Shown here: one piece after another, positions 13,053-23,455 of the stretch
Position numbering within the stretch: the first letter of the stretch is position 1
Layout of the letters: every line of letters starts with the position of its first letter
DNA from: Melieria omissa
Taxonomy: Eukaryota; Arthropoda; Insecta; Diptera; Ulidiidae
Reading direction: 5' to 3'
Length of the DNA: 64,000 nt
Assembly: GCA_963971225.1 (NCBI GenBank)
Contig: OZ020269.1
Span: forward strand, 19,280,921-19,344,920
Translations under genes and position numbers: made by a program
Notes under the pieces: generated by a model
What the model saw: the letters and a program-made list of their open reading frames with translations, nothing else
Told to the model about the DNA's origin: nothing
Database searches by the model: none

Positions 13053-13063
13053 ATCCCCTTCAA
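11270..13063 (-). pseudogene. Non-LTR retrotransposon reverse transcriptase (5'-truncated ORF2)
   Basis: About 590 codons of uninterrupted frame encode a LINE-type reverse transcriptase. RT motifs seen in order are NNKAAGPDGLPAELFK, NYRGISLLP, QCGFRPGKST, the catalytic motif A region LFIDYKAAFDS, the motif B region GFRQGDPLSCDLFN, and the catalytic YADD box in LLAYADDID. The thumb and C-terminal region has VLLYGAEAW and RLRWLGHVCRMDD, typical of arthropod LINE ORF2 proteins. The N-terminal endonuclease is missing. The apparent start, MKGIQNKKK, is encoded by the flanking foldback element and begins at a TTG, so it is not a real initiator. The lack of stops or frameshifts suggests a recent insertion. 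It is a dead-on-arrival copy because the 5' half is absent. Confidence 0.9.
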
Positions 13064-13204
13064 AATTTTGAAGTCCTTTTAAAAGGACAAAGGATGTAGA
13101 AATGAAAAACTGAGTACGCAGTATTACTATGTTTGGTCTCTAGTTTCACGCCCATACGGATTTTTTCCAGTGTGAAACATTTTTTTCATTTTTGTCGCAC
13201 GGTG

Positions 13205-14335
13205 TAACAGAATAAGCCTTTTCTCAAATAATCCTTTAGAACATTATGTTATTTTTCGAGTTTTCATACATCAATTTGATGCCTGCAATTGTTGCAATCT
13301 GAAAAGGTTTGAATACACAATTGACATATGTTTCTATATTTTGTTCCTGCGGCACTGTTTATAAGTTTATCTACGTGTGTGTGTGTGTGACTTTTATGCA
13401 GCTATTGTGCGCGATTATACAAACGAATATTCAGTCACCAGTTTGTATGTAATGGCAACAAATTTTAACGCTTGTCATTTTGACCATTTAACGTCACGCA
13501 ACTTGTCTTCATGTCTATAACACACACACACATACACACATAAGCGCCATAAATATATATATATATGTGGGTATGTCTGTCAGCGTGTTTTCATTGTATG
13601 CCACGCTGCGTTAAATATTTGTGCTCATGTTCAGGCGAAAATATATTTTTATAGCATATTTATTGATGCTTCTTTTTACTTTATTTTTTGTTGTATTACA
13701 CTTCCCACTCGTTTCGACAACGTTGCTTGTTTTTCATTTTCTTGTATTTTGTTTTTTTGTTAATCTGTTTTTGCTTTCCACGCTGTGCTGCGCATTGCAC
13801 AAAATAAAAATCAATCAATCAATCAATCACGCCGCCGCTTTTCCGGGAATATCTCTGCGCAAAGTTGGGAAATTCGTTTGCCCACCTTCGCCTGTAATCG
13901 ATTGTATTCATTTGGAATCGGCCAGTTAAGCGCAAAATATTAACGCAAATTGAAATGGCTCGTTGAAATGGCTGCATGCGATGAGCCCGAAATGGCCGCC
14001 GCGGCGCGCCTGTTCAGTTTTACATGAATTTCGACTCAACACCAAAATAGCGTCAAGTCATTGCCCATTTTATTTATAGTTATAGTTTTTTCGTAATTTT
14101 GTATGATTTTTGTTTACTTTTTTGGGGTTTTTGTAAAAATAAATTGCCATCAAAATGTTTTTAATGAGAACGCTAAACCAGTGTTTGCGGTGCGGAGAAA
14201 ATTAATGAAAAGGATATCAAGATGAATTTTTTGATGCGATTGTAATTCTTTACTTTAAACTCACAGAATTTGCAATAAAACTTTTATACAGGAAAACTTT
14301 TTTTTCATATTACAGCAAATTTTTCGAGACTCATC
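13205..14335. other. Intergenic stretch, microsatellites only
   Basis: It contains GT repeats (13374-13390), CA repeats (13520-13540), a TATATA tract (13552-13566) and an (ATCA)n run at about 13812-13829. No gene is recognised. Confidence 0.5.
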
Positions 14336-14339
14336 CATA

Positions 14340-14530
14340 AAAGAAGATGTAGACGTTAAATTAGAGATCATTCATAGTAACATGGCATACTCAGTTTTTC
14401 ATTTTCTAATCCGATATCCTTTTAAAAGGCTTTTACATTTTAAAGACATACATATTTTCAATTTTTAAATTTTTTTTAATATTTGCAGTTGCGCAATGAT
14501 AAAGTTATGGGTATCAAATGAAAGAGGACC
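14340..14530. repeat. Diverged relative of the foldback element
   Basis: Shares a diverged block with the elements at 10768 and 31067: TCATAGTAACATGGCATACT, CAGTTTTTCATTTT, ATCCTTTTAAAAGG, and further on TATCAAATGAAAGAGG. The order matches but the terminal CACCGTGCGAC repeat is not seen, so this is an old, partial copy. Confidence 0.5.
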
Positions 14531-14555
14531 TTGTGGCCCGTAGACAATAATTTAC

Positions 14556-15056
14556 ATTTTGAACTTTCAGAACCAAAATATGTCAGTAAGGTCTTTGCAA
14601 ATATGTATCTTTCGATATGCTTGAAATTTTTTAACAAATCCTTTGAAAAATATATATGTTTTGGAACTCGGTCTTTAGTCCAATACTCAAAAATTGTTAT
14701 CCTTCGATATCTTTTCTTGGATCTTTGTTTTTTTGGACTGTGTGGACCAGTCCATTACCAAAAATCAAATATGGAACATGCATGAATTTGCTGTCTATAA
14801 AATTAGATAGAAAAATACAATACAATTTTGGGGGATCGGACTATATAGTACTTTTTGATATATGTAAGTGGCCGCCTTATACCTTATACATTTTCTATTT
14901 TGAACTTTCAGGGCCAAAGCATGTCAGGTTCAAGGTTCCTGCAAATATGTATCTTTCAATATCCTTGAAATTATTTAAGGAATCCTTTTGAAAAATATAT
15001 ATGTTTTGGATCTCGGTCTTTAGTCTAATACTCACAAATTTTATTCTTCTATCTTT
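14556..15056 (+). repeat. Two diverged direct repeats, about 160 bp each
   Basis: The blocks at about 14556-14715 and 14897-15056 share TTTTGAACTTTCAG, CCAAA(A/G)(T/C)ATGTCAG, GCAAATATGTATCTTTC, TTGAAAAATATATATGTTTT, and CTCGGTCTTTAGTC. The offset between copies is about 340 bp. Short frames here are by-products of the repeat. Confidence 0.75.
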
Positions 15057-16084
15057 ATTGGTTTAGTATTAAATAATAAGTTGCCAACCATTAGCAAAAA
15101 TTAATTATGCATATATTTTTTTTCTATAAAACTAACTTTTCTGATTGGTATTTTCACTTGTGAAAGCACAGTATTACAGCGATTTAATTAGCCAAAGTCG
15201 GCCATTATATCACCAAATCCATCAATAAACCAAATTTTATCTCTCATTCAAAAGGTTTTCTCTATCGCTTTTTTCGTTCATACTTTCTTAAATTCCATTA
15301 GAGATGAAATATTTTATCATAAAAGACAAAACTAAAGCAAGAAATACTATCAAATGCGCATAAGAAAAGTTGCCCTACAAGTCAGCAATGTTGTGGCGGC
15401 CAAGGGTTAAGTAGTGTTTCTTAATTTTCCCTAAATTGCGCGCATATGAAATGCAGCTGAAATTTGTTGTCCACTTTCAGCTGCCACTTTCAGCAGTTGT
15501 GCGCTGATTAGTTGGTCGCCGCACCAGCACCGCCGTCAATGCTAATGAGCATCGCCATCGGTTGGGTGTGTGCGTCGACACGATCAAAAGTTTTAATTTG
15601 CATTAGTGAGCATTTCATAAACCGTTGGCAGCCAGTTGGTGCCAGAAAAGTTGGCCAACAACATTGCGACTGTACACGGCCGCGCAATGATTGAGTGTGT
15701 GTGTGTGTGTGTGTGTGTGTGTTGGTGTGGGTGAGATGATGAATGCGCGTTGATATACGCAAACAAGCGCTGCTGTGTGCGAACGACGATGGTTCGATTG
15801 GCCTACGCTCAATTGACATCAATGGTTTAATGAGATAAGTTTGCTAACAAAAACAACAACAAAAACAATAACAACGAAAACAGCAACACTTAGCAATAGA
15901 AAAACAAAACTTTGCGCTGCATACACACACACACCGCACACAAAATAAAAGCAAATAAATAACACGTCGAAAAAGGTTCTGTTTATTTATTTATTTCAAT
16001 TTAATAGCAAATTCCGTTGTTGGAGAAAAATCTAAAAATCTACTTATTTCTATTCTCAATTTTCTTCTTCTTTTTTTTTTGCAG
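15057..16084. other. Region upstream of the first Corin coding exon
   Basis: It contains a (GT)n microsatellite at 15692-15722, CAAAAA-rich DNA around 15850-15900 and a pyrimidine tract leading to a splice acceptor at 16081-16084. An upstream untranslated exon of Corin is therefore expected somewhere to the left, but I could not place it. Confidence 0.45.
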
Positions 16085-16098
16085 TATAAACCATATTA

Positions 16099-19000
16099 AT
16101 GACGATTCTCAAAAAGATGACCACCACCACACTGTCAATCAATCAAAAACATTTAAGCGTCAACGAAGAGCATTTCGGCGGCATTGGCGAACGCAATCGC
16201 ACTCGGTATGCAGACAAATTTATTATAAACTAACTACTAACTGTAGAGCAGCTATTAGAAATTTGTTAAACTAATTTGGTAAACTAATATTTTGTATTTC
16301 CCCCTAACCACTCTGCATCAATGACTAACCTCAACTAACCCGCAACTGGTTGAAATTGCAAAATGGCGACATTGCAGCTCGGAGCGTGCTTCCAGTTTAG
16401 CATTGCCGCACAGCTCGCTCCTGGATTTCTACGATAAGCAGCAAGAGCAATGCAACTCGGTGGCATTGTTGCCGACTAATGTGAATATTGTTGTACGCCG
16501 TCACTCGTCGCATTACTATCCCATGTTGGAGGATAAGGAACAACACCAACACCAACAGCAACAGCAGCAGCAGCAACAGTCGCCACTGCAAAAGCCAATG
16601 CAATCACAAACCCAAATACTGGCGGCACCACCGACCAGCGTCAAGATACCACAATTCAATTACAACAACAAACCAAGTCAATTTATAATGCAGGATATGC
16701 AAACGCTTCAGTCAAGTGTTGTAAGTGTTGACTGATTTAGTGGCGAGCCATTTGTATAATTATTCATAACAGGAAGAAGAAGAAGACGCAACAATGGGAT
16801 TCTGAGTGGAATATTGAGTCAAATATGAGTATTGTTAGTAGGGAAGGTTGTACTGGCTGCTTCTGTTTGAGACACACTTGGGCTCATATGGGCTCCATAT
16901 GGGATCATTGAGATAACAAAAATTCCAAACGATTGAAATGTATGTGTGTATGTACAGTGTTTTTCAATACGTTTTACAGCACACATTTCACAGGATTGTG
17001 CGATTCTTATAATTCTCCTCTGCTTCATGTGGATAGCGATAGAAGTAGATGAGTGTTTCACCAGCCCTGTGTTGCCAGATCAGAAGATTTCCTCCTAGAT
17101 TTAGGAGATTCTTGGCCTTTAAGGAGAATTTTTAGGAGAAAGAATTGTTTAGGAGAAGGTTTAGGAGATTTACATTTTATGTTAGGGTAATTTTTCGGAT
17201 CCTTAGTAATTTTTTGGGAAATTTTTGGATAACGAAGTTTGATGCAATGGAAAAACTGGCAACAAAACATATTTTGACAACTATTTCAATAATCAAAGCA
17301 CCCTTTAGTGTTTCACTTCAAGGGCGGATTCAGGAAAATATTTCGGAGTGACAGGAGGGGGGTTAAAAAGTAATTATTTACTATTCATAAAATGCCTTTT
17401 GATTTGTATTCAGTTTTAAAGTCGATCCTAATATTTCGGGGGGCTATAAACCCCCAAAACACCCCCCCTGAATAAGCCACTGTCTCACTTATTGCTGTCA
17501 CAATGAAATCCCGCAAAAAATTCATTAGTTATATGTTTTGTTTTTGTTAAGTTTTTGTTGTTAAGCTGAAGATGAACAAAAAAGGCTGCAATAAAAAAAA
17601 TTATGTGTAATTATTATTTTTTTATGAGAAGTTTCCTTTAAAATTACGCAATTTTTGGAGAGTTTTTTAACTTTTGGGAGAAAATTTCAGTATTTTTTTA
17701 AGATTTAGGAGAAAGTCATTTCAGGTATCTGGCAACACTGCACCAGCCCAAACTAGGAATTGAACCTAGGTCTCTGGGTATGAGTCCCATGAGAGCAAAT
17801 ATGAGTATGAGCTCAATTATATTTTGTGTGGCTGTACCTCAAACGTTTGAAAGGAGTAAAATATTTACACAACTCGTTTGCTCTGCCTAACCTAAAATAA
17901 AAAATTGATTTAGTCAGCGTCAAATCGAAAAAGATTTCAATAATATCTTTGAAATTTCCTAAAGAGATTTCTTCCAAAAGTGTTAGCTAAGTTTTCCGTT
18001 TCGATATTCAAAGCCATTTGCCCTTTGCAAGACTTTTTCAAGACTTAAACTTGAACTCTTTAAATTTTCCCACATACATTTTCCTTGCTCCGATTGTTTA
18101 TACATCGACTACACTATGTCCTCATGGCAAAATGTATGTAAATTTTTCGCACCGCAACTGTCAAACAAAATCTGCAAACTTTGCGTCAAACTAAAAACTT
18201 TCTATCATGAATTCGCAAATAACCGAAATTTCCATTTCGCCCAACTAGATCCCACACAACGCTCGCACTATTGGTTGGTAAACTTTGCACAGAGCAAACT
18301 TAAATCAATATCAACCCCACAGCCATTAATCACACACATCTAGCCCACTCACATACGTAGATATGCACACACACACACACATAACACACACACACACACA
18401 TGTTGCGTGGCGTAAATAATCAATCGCACATCATTTGTCTGTTTGTTGGTTTACTTGCAGGTAAACACCAAGGAAAGCAAATACTCGCCGTCAAGCACCG
18501 CAACCAACGCATCCGCTTCCGTTGTGTCAGCAGTGCCCGACACGCCACCGCCGCCCATACCGAAGCGCACTTTTCGCGGCAAATACGCCTGGAGCGCTTC
18601 GGGCGACACGCCACCCTCCATCACGCAAACGCCCACCAAAGGCAAACAGCATTGCGGTGCGGGCACCGCGTTTGTTTATCCCCAACCAGCTGCAATCACA
18701 ACTCCATCGCAACTGCGCCAACAGCAGCAACAGGGCGCCATCGTCTACTACAACGCCGCGGGCAACGCCGACGGCGGTCTGCAATCACAATCGCAACCGC
18801 AACCGCAATCGCTCTTTGTTGACATTGGCACACGTTCGCTGTACACGGATGTGGGCCTGGATGCTGGCGGCATTTCCGATGATGACCGCATGAGCTTGGA
18901 AAATTCCGTCTTCGACGAGTCGTTGACATCGACGCCAGTCAAGGTCGGCGCTGGCAGCGGCAAATTGGCGAATGCCTCCTTGGCTGCCAAGACGCTAGCC

Positions 19001-22000
19001 GCCCTCACCAACGATCTGAGCAACGCTGCCAAGCGTTCGAATCGTTCGTCCAGCAGCACCGTTGACTCGACCACAACCACCTCGTCCGGTTACGGGTCGC
19101 ACAGCGAACGCTTCGCCTCCACCTCCACCACTGCGGACTTTCGTAGCCGCTTCTCCTCGGTGGACACGCAGTCGTCGCTGGAAAGTTGCCTCACCGAGAA
19201 GACCAGCGACTCGCCGCTTACGAAGGACTCCTACAAGCTGGACCGCGCCGATCTGAACGACGTCATGCAGGACTACAACAGTCTCAACAACAATGACATA
19301 CGCACAAATGTGCTCAACAGCGCCGCCAGCAACAACAACACCTTGGGTCGGCAGTCGTCCACCAACGGTACGGCGTCGCAGCAGCAACGTTTGCCCGCAG
19401 TGCCGCTGCGCAAGCAGTATGCAGTTGCGCCGAAAATACCTCCGCCCACACAGAGCCACAGTCAGAGCAGTTCACAGCAATCGCTGCAGCACAGTGGCAG
19501 TGGCAGCGGAAGCGGCAGCAAAGCGCCATCGACCGTCTCGGCTTCGACCTCAACCTCGTCGACAGTGTCCGCTGGCTCGGGCACATCGTCCGGTTCCTCA
19601 ATGTCAATCTCGGCGCCGGCGTCCAACACGGCCATCTCGCCGCTCACCCAAAATGCGCCCAACAACATCCAACCGCCGAAACGTCCATTTCCGCCGACAC
19701 CGCCCACGCGCGGCCAGAACTCATTCGACAGCGCTAACGGACCGCAAATGGAGCTAACCACCTCTGGCAAGTTGCCGCCTCCCATAACCATACGCAACAA
19801 GCTGGGCAAAACCAAGCCGCCGCCCATTGTCTACCCGAAGTTGCATCAGCGACAAGACTCCAATCTGTCCAGCGATAGCTTCTCGGTGACATCCAGTCCC
19901 GGCTACAACTCCAAGAACCTAATGGATGCGCCGCTGCTGCAGAATGCCGCGCGCATCAACAAGAGCGGCCCGGGCATGGCCATACGTCATCAGGACTCGA
20001 TGGACAGCTTTGGCCTAGCCGCGTCGCGCTATACGGGCGCGAATCCGATTGCGCCACCGCCGCGCAACAAGTTCAGCTGCCGCCAGGACTCCACCATATC
20101 CAGCGACAGCTTCAGTCAAACTTCCAGTCCAGGCTACAATACGAAAATCATGGAGGCTCCACTGCTGCCTTCGCTCTCAGTCAAACGGTTGTGTGGCGGT
20201 GAGTTTCAAACCATTCTCCCAAAACAAACTAACATAATTCGCATGGTCTCATCTCTTGCAGTTCCGGCGCCGATTGTATGCAAGCAGAAGCTGCAGAACG
20301 AAACCATCGAGGAGATGGAGCAGACAGTTCCTATGTCACCGCTCACCAAATGCGTCTCAACTCCAGCCAGCCTGCAGACCATTGTGCGCTTTCAGAACGG
20401 CGCTCCCAACACAATGTCGCTGCAGCATCAGGTATAGTCATGAAATACGATCCACAGACTCGATACCCAACATAACTCGATTTCCCCTTTGCAGATCATC
20501 AATCGTCGCAAAAGTTCAAATCCGTACATCACCAACGGTCGCCTCAAGTTTCGCCTGTTTCAAGTGCTGCTCAACGCCTTTGCGCTGCTTGCCATTGCCG
20601 GCGGTCTGGCGGCCTACTTCAATGCCTATCCGACAATTAAGTTCGTCAACAAAACGATCATCAACACCATCCACGTAGAGGACGTCTCGAGCTATGGCAA
20701 AAATCCGGCGCCCGGCACCTGTCTGCCCATCATTGTGAAGTTCTGTCAGGGACCGCAGATTCCATACAACTACACCGTGTTCCCCAACTACATAGGACAC
20801 TTCGGCCAGCTGGAAACACAAGTGGTAACATGTGCCATTGCCCATATCCACTTGCTTTTACTGAGCGATCTCTTGCAGGATCTAGACGCCTACGAAGCCC
20901 TGGTGGATGTGCGCTGCTACGAGCTGGTCTCGCTCTTTCTCTGCACGCTCTTCGTGCCGAAGTGCGGCTCGACCGGCGCAACAGTGCCGCCCTGCAAGAC
21001 GCTCTGCACCGAGACGATGCGCCGCTGTGGCTTCTTCTTCGACGTCTTCGGCCTGACGCTGCCCGAGTATCTCAACTGCAAGCTGTTCAAGGACTTTGAA
21101 AGTGCTGAGGACTGCGTGGGTCTGGATCAGGTGCGCGACGTGATGATTGCCGCCACCAATCCCAAGTGCGATGGCTTTCAGTGCGATCAAAATCGCTGCA
21201 TTCCCAAGGACTATGTGTGCGACGGGCATCTGGACTGCATGGATCAGGCGGATGAAGCGAGTTGTGAGCGTTGCGAGAAGGACGAGATCTACTGTGGCGA
21301 CAATCGCTGCGTCAGCTCGAAGCACATATGTGACGGTGTCATCGATTGCCCGTTCGGACAGGATGAGCGCAATTGCAGTGCGTATTTTTCTAACGATTTG
21401 TTTAGAGTTTTGTTAAAACCGGTATTCTTCATCTTGCAGTACGATTGAGCGAGCGCAATGGGGACCTGGGCAAAGGAGTGCTGGAAGTCTTTCGCATCTC
21501 GGCGCATGAGTGGACGCCGGCCTGTGTCAAGAACTGGGATCGTTCCGTGTCGCCCACGGCGGTCTGCTCCATGCTGGGCTACAGTTCGGTTAATGCGACC
21601 AGCGTAATAACGCAGAAGACGCACCGTCCCCTGATGACATCGGTGAACGTGTCCACGGATATCTGGAAGATGTACGCCAAGAAACGTTCGAATCTGATGC
21701 AGGAATTCTCCAATTGCAAGCCCAACGAGGACTACCCCATAGCGGAACTGACTTGTGCCAACTATGGTAATTCACTGCTGATCTGTTTGTGTTTGTGGTT
21801 ATTTTCATGCAACTCTGATGATGTTCTAGAATGTGGAAAAGTTAGACGCGGCCGACACAAGCCATCGCGACGCATTATTGGCGGCTCGCAAGCGAATCCA
21901 GGCTCATGGCCGTTTTTGGCAGCAATTTTGGGAGGCCCCGAGAAAATTTTCTACTGTGCAGGCGTTTTGATATCCGATCAATGGGTACTCACGGCATCGC

Positions 22001-23455
22001 ACTGCATTGGCAAGTGAGTAGACGGCAATCCATGTGATGGGCCTTTCTGAATTGTTGAGGCATTTTCATTGTTCGCAGTCACACGGTGATCGATTTGGAA
22101 GACTGGACCATACAGCTGGGTGTGACGCGTCGCAATTCCTTTACCTATTCCGGACAGAAGGTGAAGGTGAAGACGGTCATACCGCATCCCCAGTACAACA
22201 CGGCCATTGCGCACGACAACGACATTGCGCTCTTCCAGGTATGTGACTCCGAATCCAAACTGCTTGAAGAGACTTATTTGAGACACGACTATTGGACTTT
22301 GCAGCTGTCAACGCGTGTTGCTTTCCATGAACATTTACTGCCCGTTTGCCTGCCGCCGCCCGAGCTGAAGACGCTCAATCCCGATCAGCTGTGTACGGTC
22401 ATTGGTTGGGGCAAACGCGAGGACAAAGATCGTAAGTTCAGCTCAAGTAAGCAGTGAGGTTGAAAAGGTTGCATGTTGCATTTTTGCTTCTTTAGCTAAA
22501 TCGACGTACGAGCCCATTGTGAACGAGGTGCAGGTGCCAATCATAGGGCGACAGCAGTGCGACCTGTGGCTGGACAATCTGACCGTGTCGGATGGCATGA
22601 TTTGTGCGGGATACGAGGAAGGCGGCAAGGATGCGTGTCAGGTGCGTAGAAACTAAGGCGGCCGGCCTCGATAGTCCAGCAGGTAGCGCGCTGGGTTCTC
22701 ATACCGTGGCCCCAGGTTCGATTCCTGGCTTGGGCTGGAAACAACACTCATCTACTTCTATCGCTATCCACATGAAGGGAATGAGAATTACAAGAATCGC
22801 ACAAGTGCGCTCTTGGCAGGCAATGGCAAAACCTCCAAGTGTGAAAGAAAAACTGCCAATCGCCGTTCGGATTCGGCGTTAAACTGGAGGTCCTCTCCCT
22901 CCCTTTCCCCATCCGCTTTAAATGTTTGTTATATCACATGTTGGAAAAAACAGGGTTGCATACACATTTAAAACGGGTGGAATTTGTGGTATCACAACGG
23001 GCCAATAGGCCTAAGTGTGTCTCATACAGAGGCAGCGACTACAACCAAGCAACCAACGATGGCAATGTTACAAGCCTCCTTTAGACATTCACTTATGTGC
23101 TACTCTCTACTTCTTACAGGGTGACTCTGGTGGTCCGCTGCTCTGCCCATATCCCGGCGAGAAGGATCGCTGGTTTGTGGGCGGCATTGTTTCGTGGGGC
23201 ATTATGTGTGCTCATCCGAAGCTGCCCGGCGTTTATGCGAACGTCATCAAATACGTACCGTGGATTCTGGAACAAATGCAAAGGTACTCGAAGCCAATGA
23301 GCGAGGAGAAGTTCTCCAAGTATGATGCACATCCGGGCGGACCGGACATACTGTCCAACATGGCAACGGGGCCGGTGCGCAGCAAAAAGCCATACAACAA
23401 TCAAAATCGCAGCCCCATGGACATCGATTACTATGAGAGCTATGAGAAGACCTAA
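16099..23455 (+). CDS. Corin: Corin, type II transmembrane serine protease
   Basis: Twelve exons rebuilt by hand: 16099-16205, 16378-16720, 18461-20198, 20262-20431, 20495-20824, 20879-21377, 21440-21766, 21830-22013, 22079-22238, 22305-22431, 22496-22641, 23120-23455. They join in phase to 1,488 residues. The ATG at 16099 was chosen because it is the only frame of that exon that keeps phase with exon 2; an in-frame TAA lies just upstream. Order along the protein: cytoplasmic tail 1-806 (polyQ near exon 2, Ser/Thr- and Pro-rich, SH3-like PPPPIPKR and [10 protein letters not shown]); membrane anchor about 807-828; frizzled Cys-rich domain about 862-966; two LDL-receptor class A repeats about 993-1062; SRCR-like domain about 1064-1171; trypsin domain from the activation site RR|IIGG at 1187, with catalytic His1229 (TASHC), Asp1281 (NDIAL) and Ser1380 (GDSGGP). 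Corin proteases are known as cell-surface proteases (pro-ANP convertase in mammals). The physiological substrate in flies is not something I can infer. All key residues are intact. Confidence 0.95.
17067..17740. mobile_element. hAT-like MITE (674 bp) inserted in the SINE
   Basis: The ends are CTGTGTTGCCAGAT and ATCTGGCAACACTG, imperfect inverted repeats. The flanks are perfect 8-bp duplications CACCAGCC at 17059-17066 and 17741-17748, the hAT signature. Removing the element and one duplication restores the SINE sequence seen at the 22.7-kb copy (GGGCTGG...CACTCATC). Subterminal TTTAGGAGA-like motifs recur on both sides. No transposase frame. Confidence 0.9.
17319..17482. mobile_element. 164-bp MITE nested inside the hAT-like MITE
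   Basis: The ends CAAGGGCGGATTCAGG and CCTGAATAAGCCACTG are imperfect inverted repeats with adjacent G-rich and C-rich runs. The flanks are TTTCACTT (17311-17318) and TCTCACTT (17483-17490), a 7/8 match consistent with an aged 8-bp duplication. If right, this is the third level of nesting. Confidence 0.65.
22652..23075 (+). mobile_element. tRNA-derived SINE in Corin intron 11
   Basis: An internal pol III promoter is visible: A box TAGTCCAGCAGG at 22672-22683 and a perfect B box GGTTCGATTCC at 22715-22725, in a tRNA-like 5' head. A non-tRNA body follows (TATCGCTATCCACATGAAG, then AAGTGTGTCTCA), shared with the copy at 16833-17795. The 3' limit is placed approximately, where the two copies diverge. 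It sits in the intron just before the exon with the catalytic serine. Confidence 0.85.

Larger units (their letters stand above)
10768..13204. mobile_element. Foldback-type inverted-repeat element interrupted by a retrotransposon
   Basis: The left end (10768-10930) is the reverse complement of the right end (13051-13204). Landmarks are CACCGTGCGACAAAAATGAA, then TTTCACACTGG, TACTGCGTACTCA, and CTTTTAAAAGG next to TCAAAATTTTGAAGGGGAT. The left half continues into a second internal inverted pair (about 10940-11035 versus 11135-11225). A 345-bp relative without the retrotransposon sits at 31067-31411 and serves as a comparison empty site. The insertion occupies about 11226-13052, leaving about 610 bp of foldback element. 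Confidence 0.85.
16833..17795 (-). mobile_element. tRNA-derived SINE (5'-truncated), interrupted by a hAT-like element
   Basis: Homologous on the minus strand to the SINE in Corin intron 11. Shared landmarks are the B-box-like GGTTCAATTCC (minus strand of 17756-17766), CTCATCTACTTC, TATCGCTATCCACATGAAG and AAGTGTGTCTCA. Flanked by a 13-bp target-site duplication, CAAATATGAGTAT, at 16820-16832 and 17796-17808. The A-box half is missing. The copy is split by 17067-17740; without it the SINE is about 281 bp. It lies in Corin intron 2. Confidence 0.85.

Noticed and set aside
11956..13099. Several open frames on both strands across the retrotransposon
   Set aside because: They are shadows of the minus-strand reverse-transcriptase frame.
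18443..20437. A 664-codon open frame as a gene on its own
   Set aside because: It is the large third exon of Corin plus exon 4, joined because the 63-nt intron between them has no stop. The apparent start lies in intron 2.
22672..22745. A tRNA gene in Corin intron 11
   Set aside because: The A and B boxes are good but a cloverleaf acceptor stem could not be formed, and the sequence continues into a body shared with another copy. It is a SINE head.
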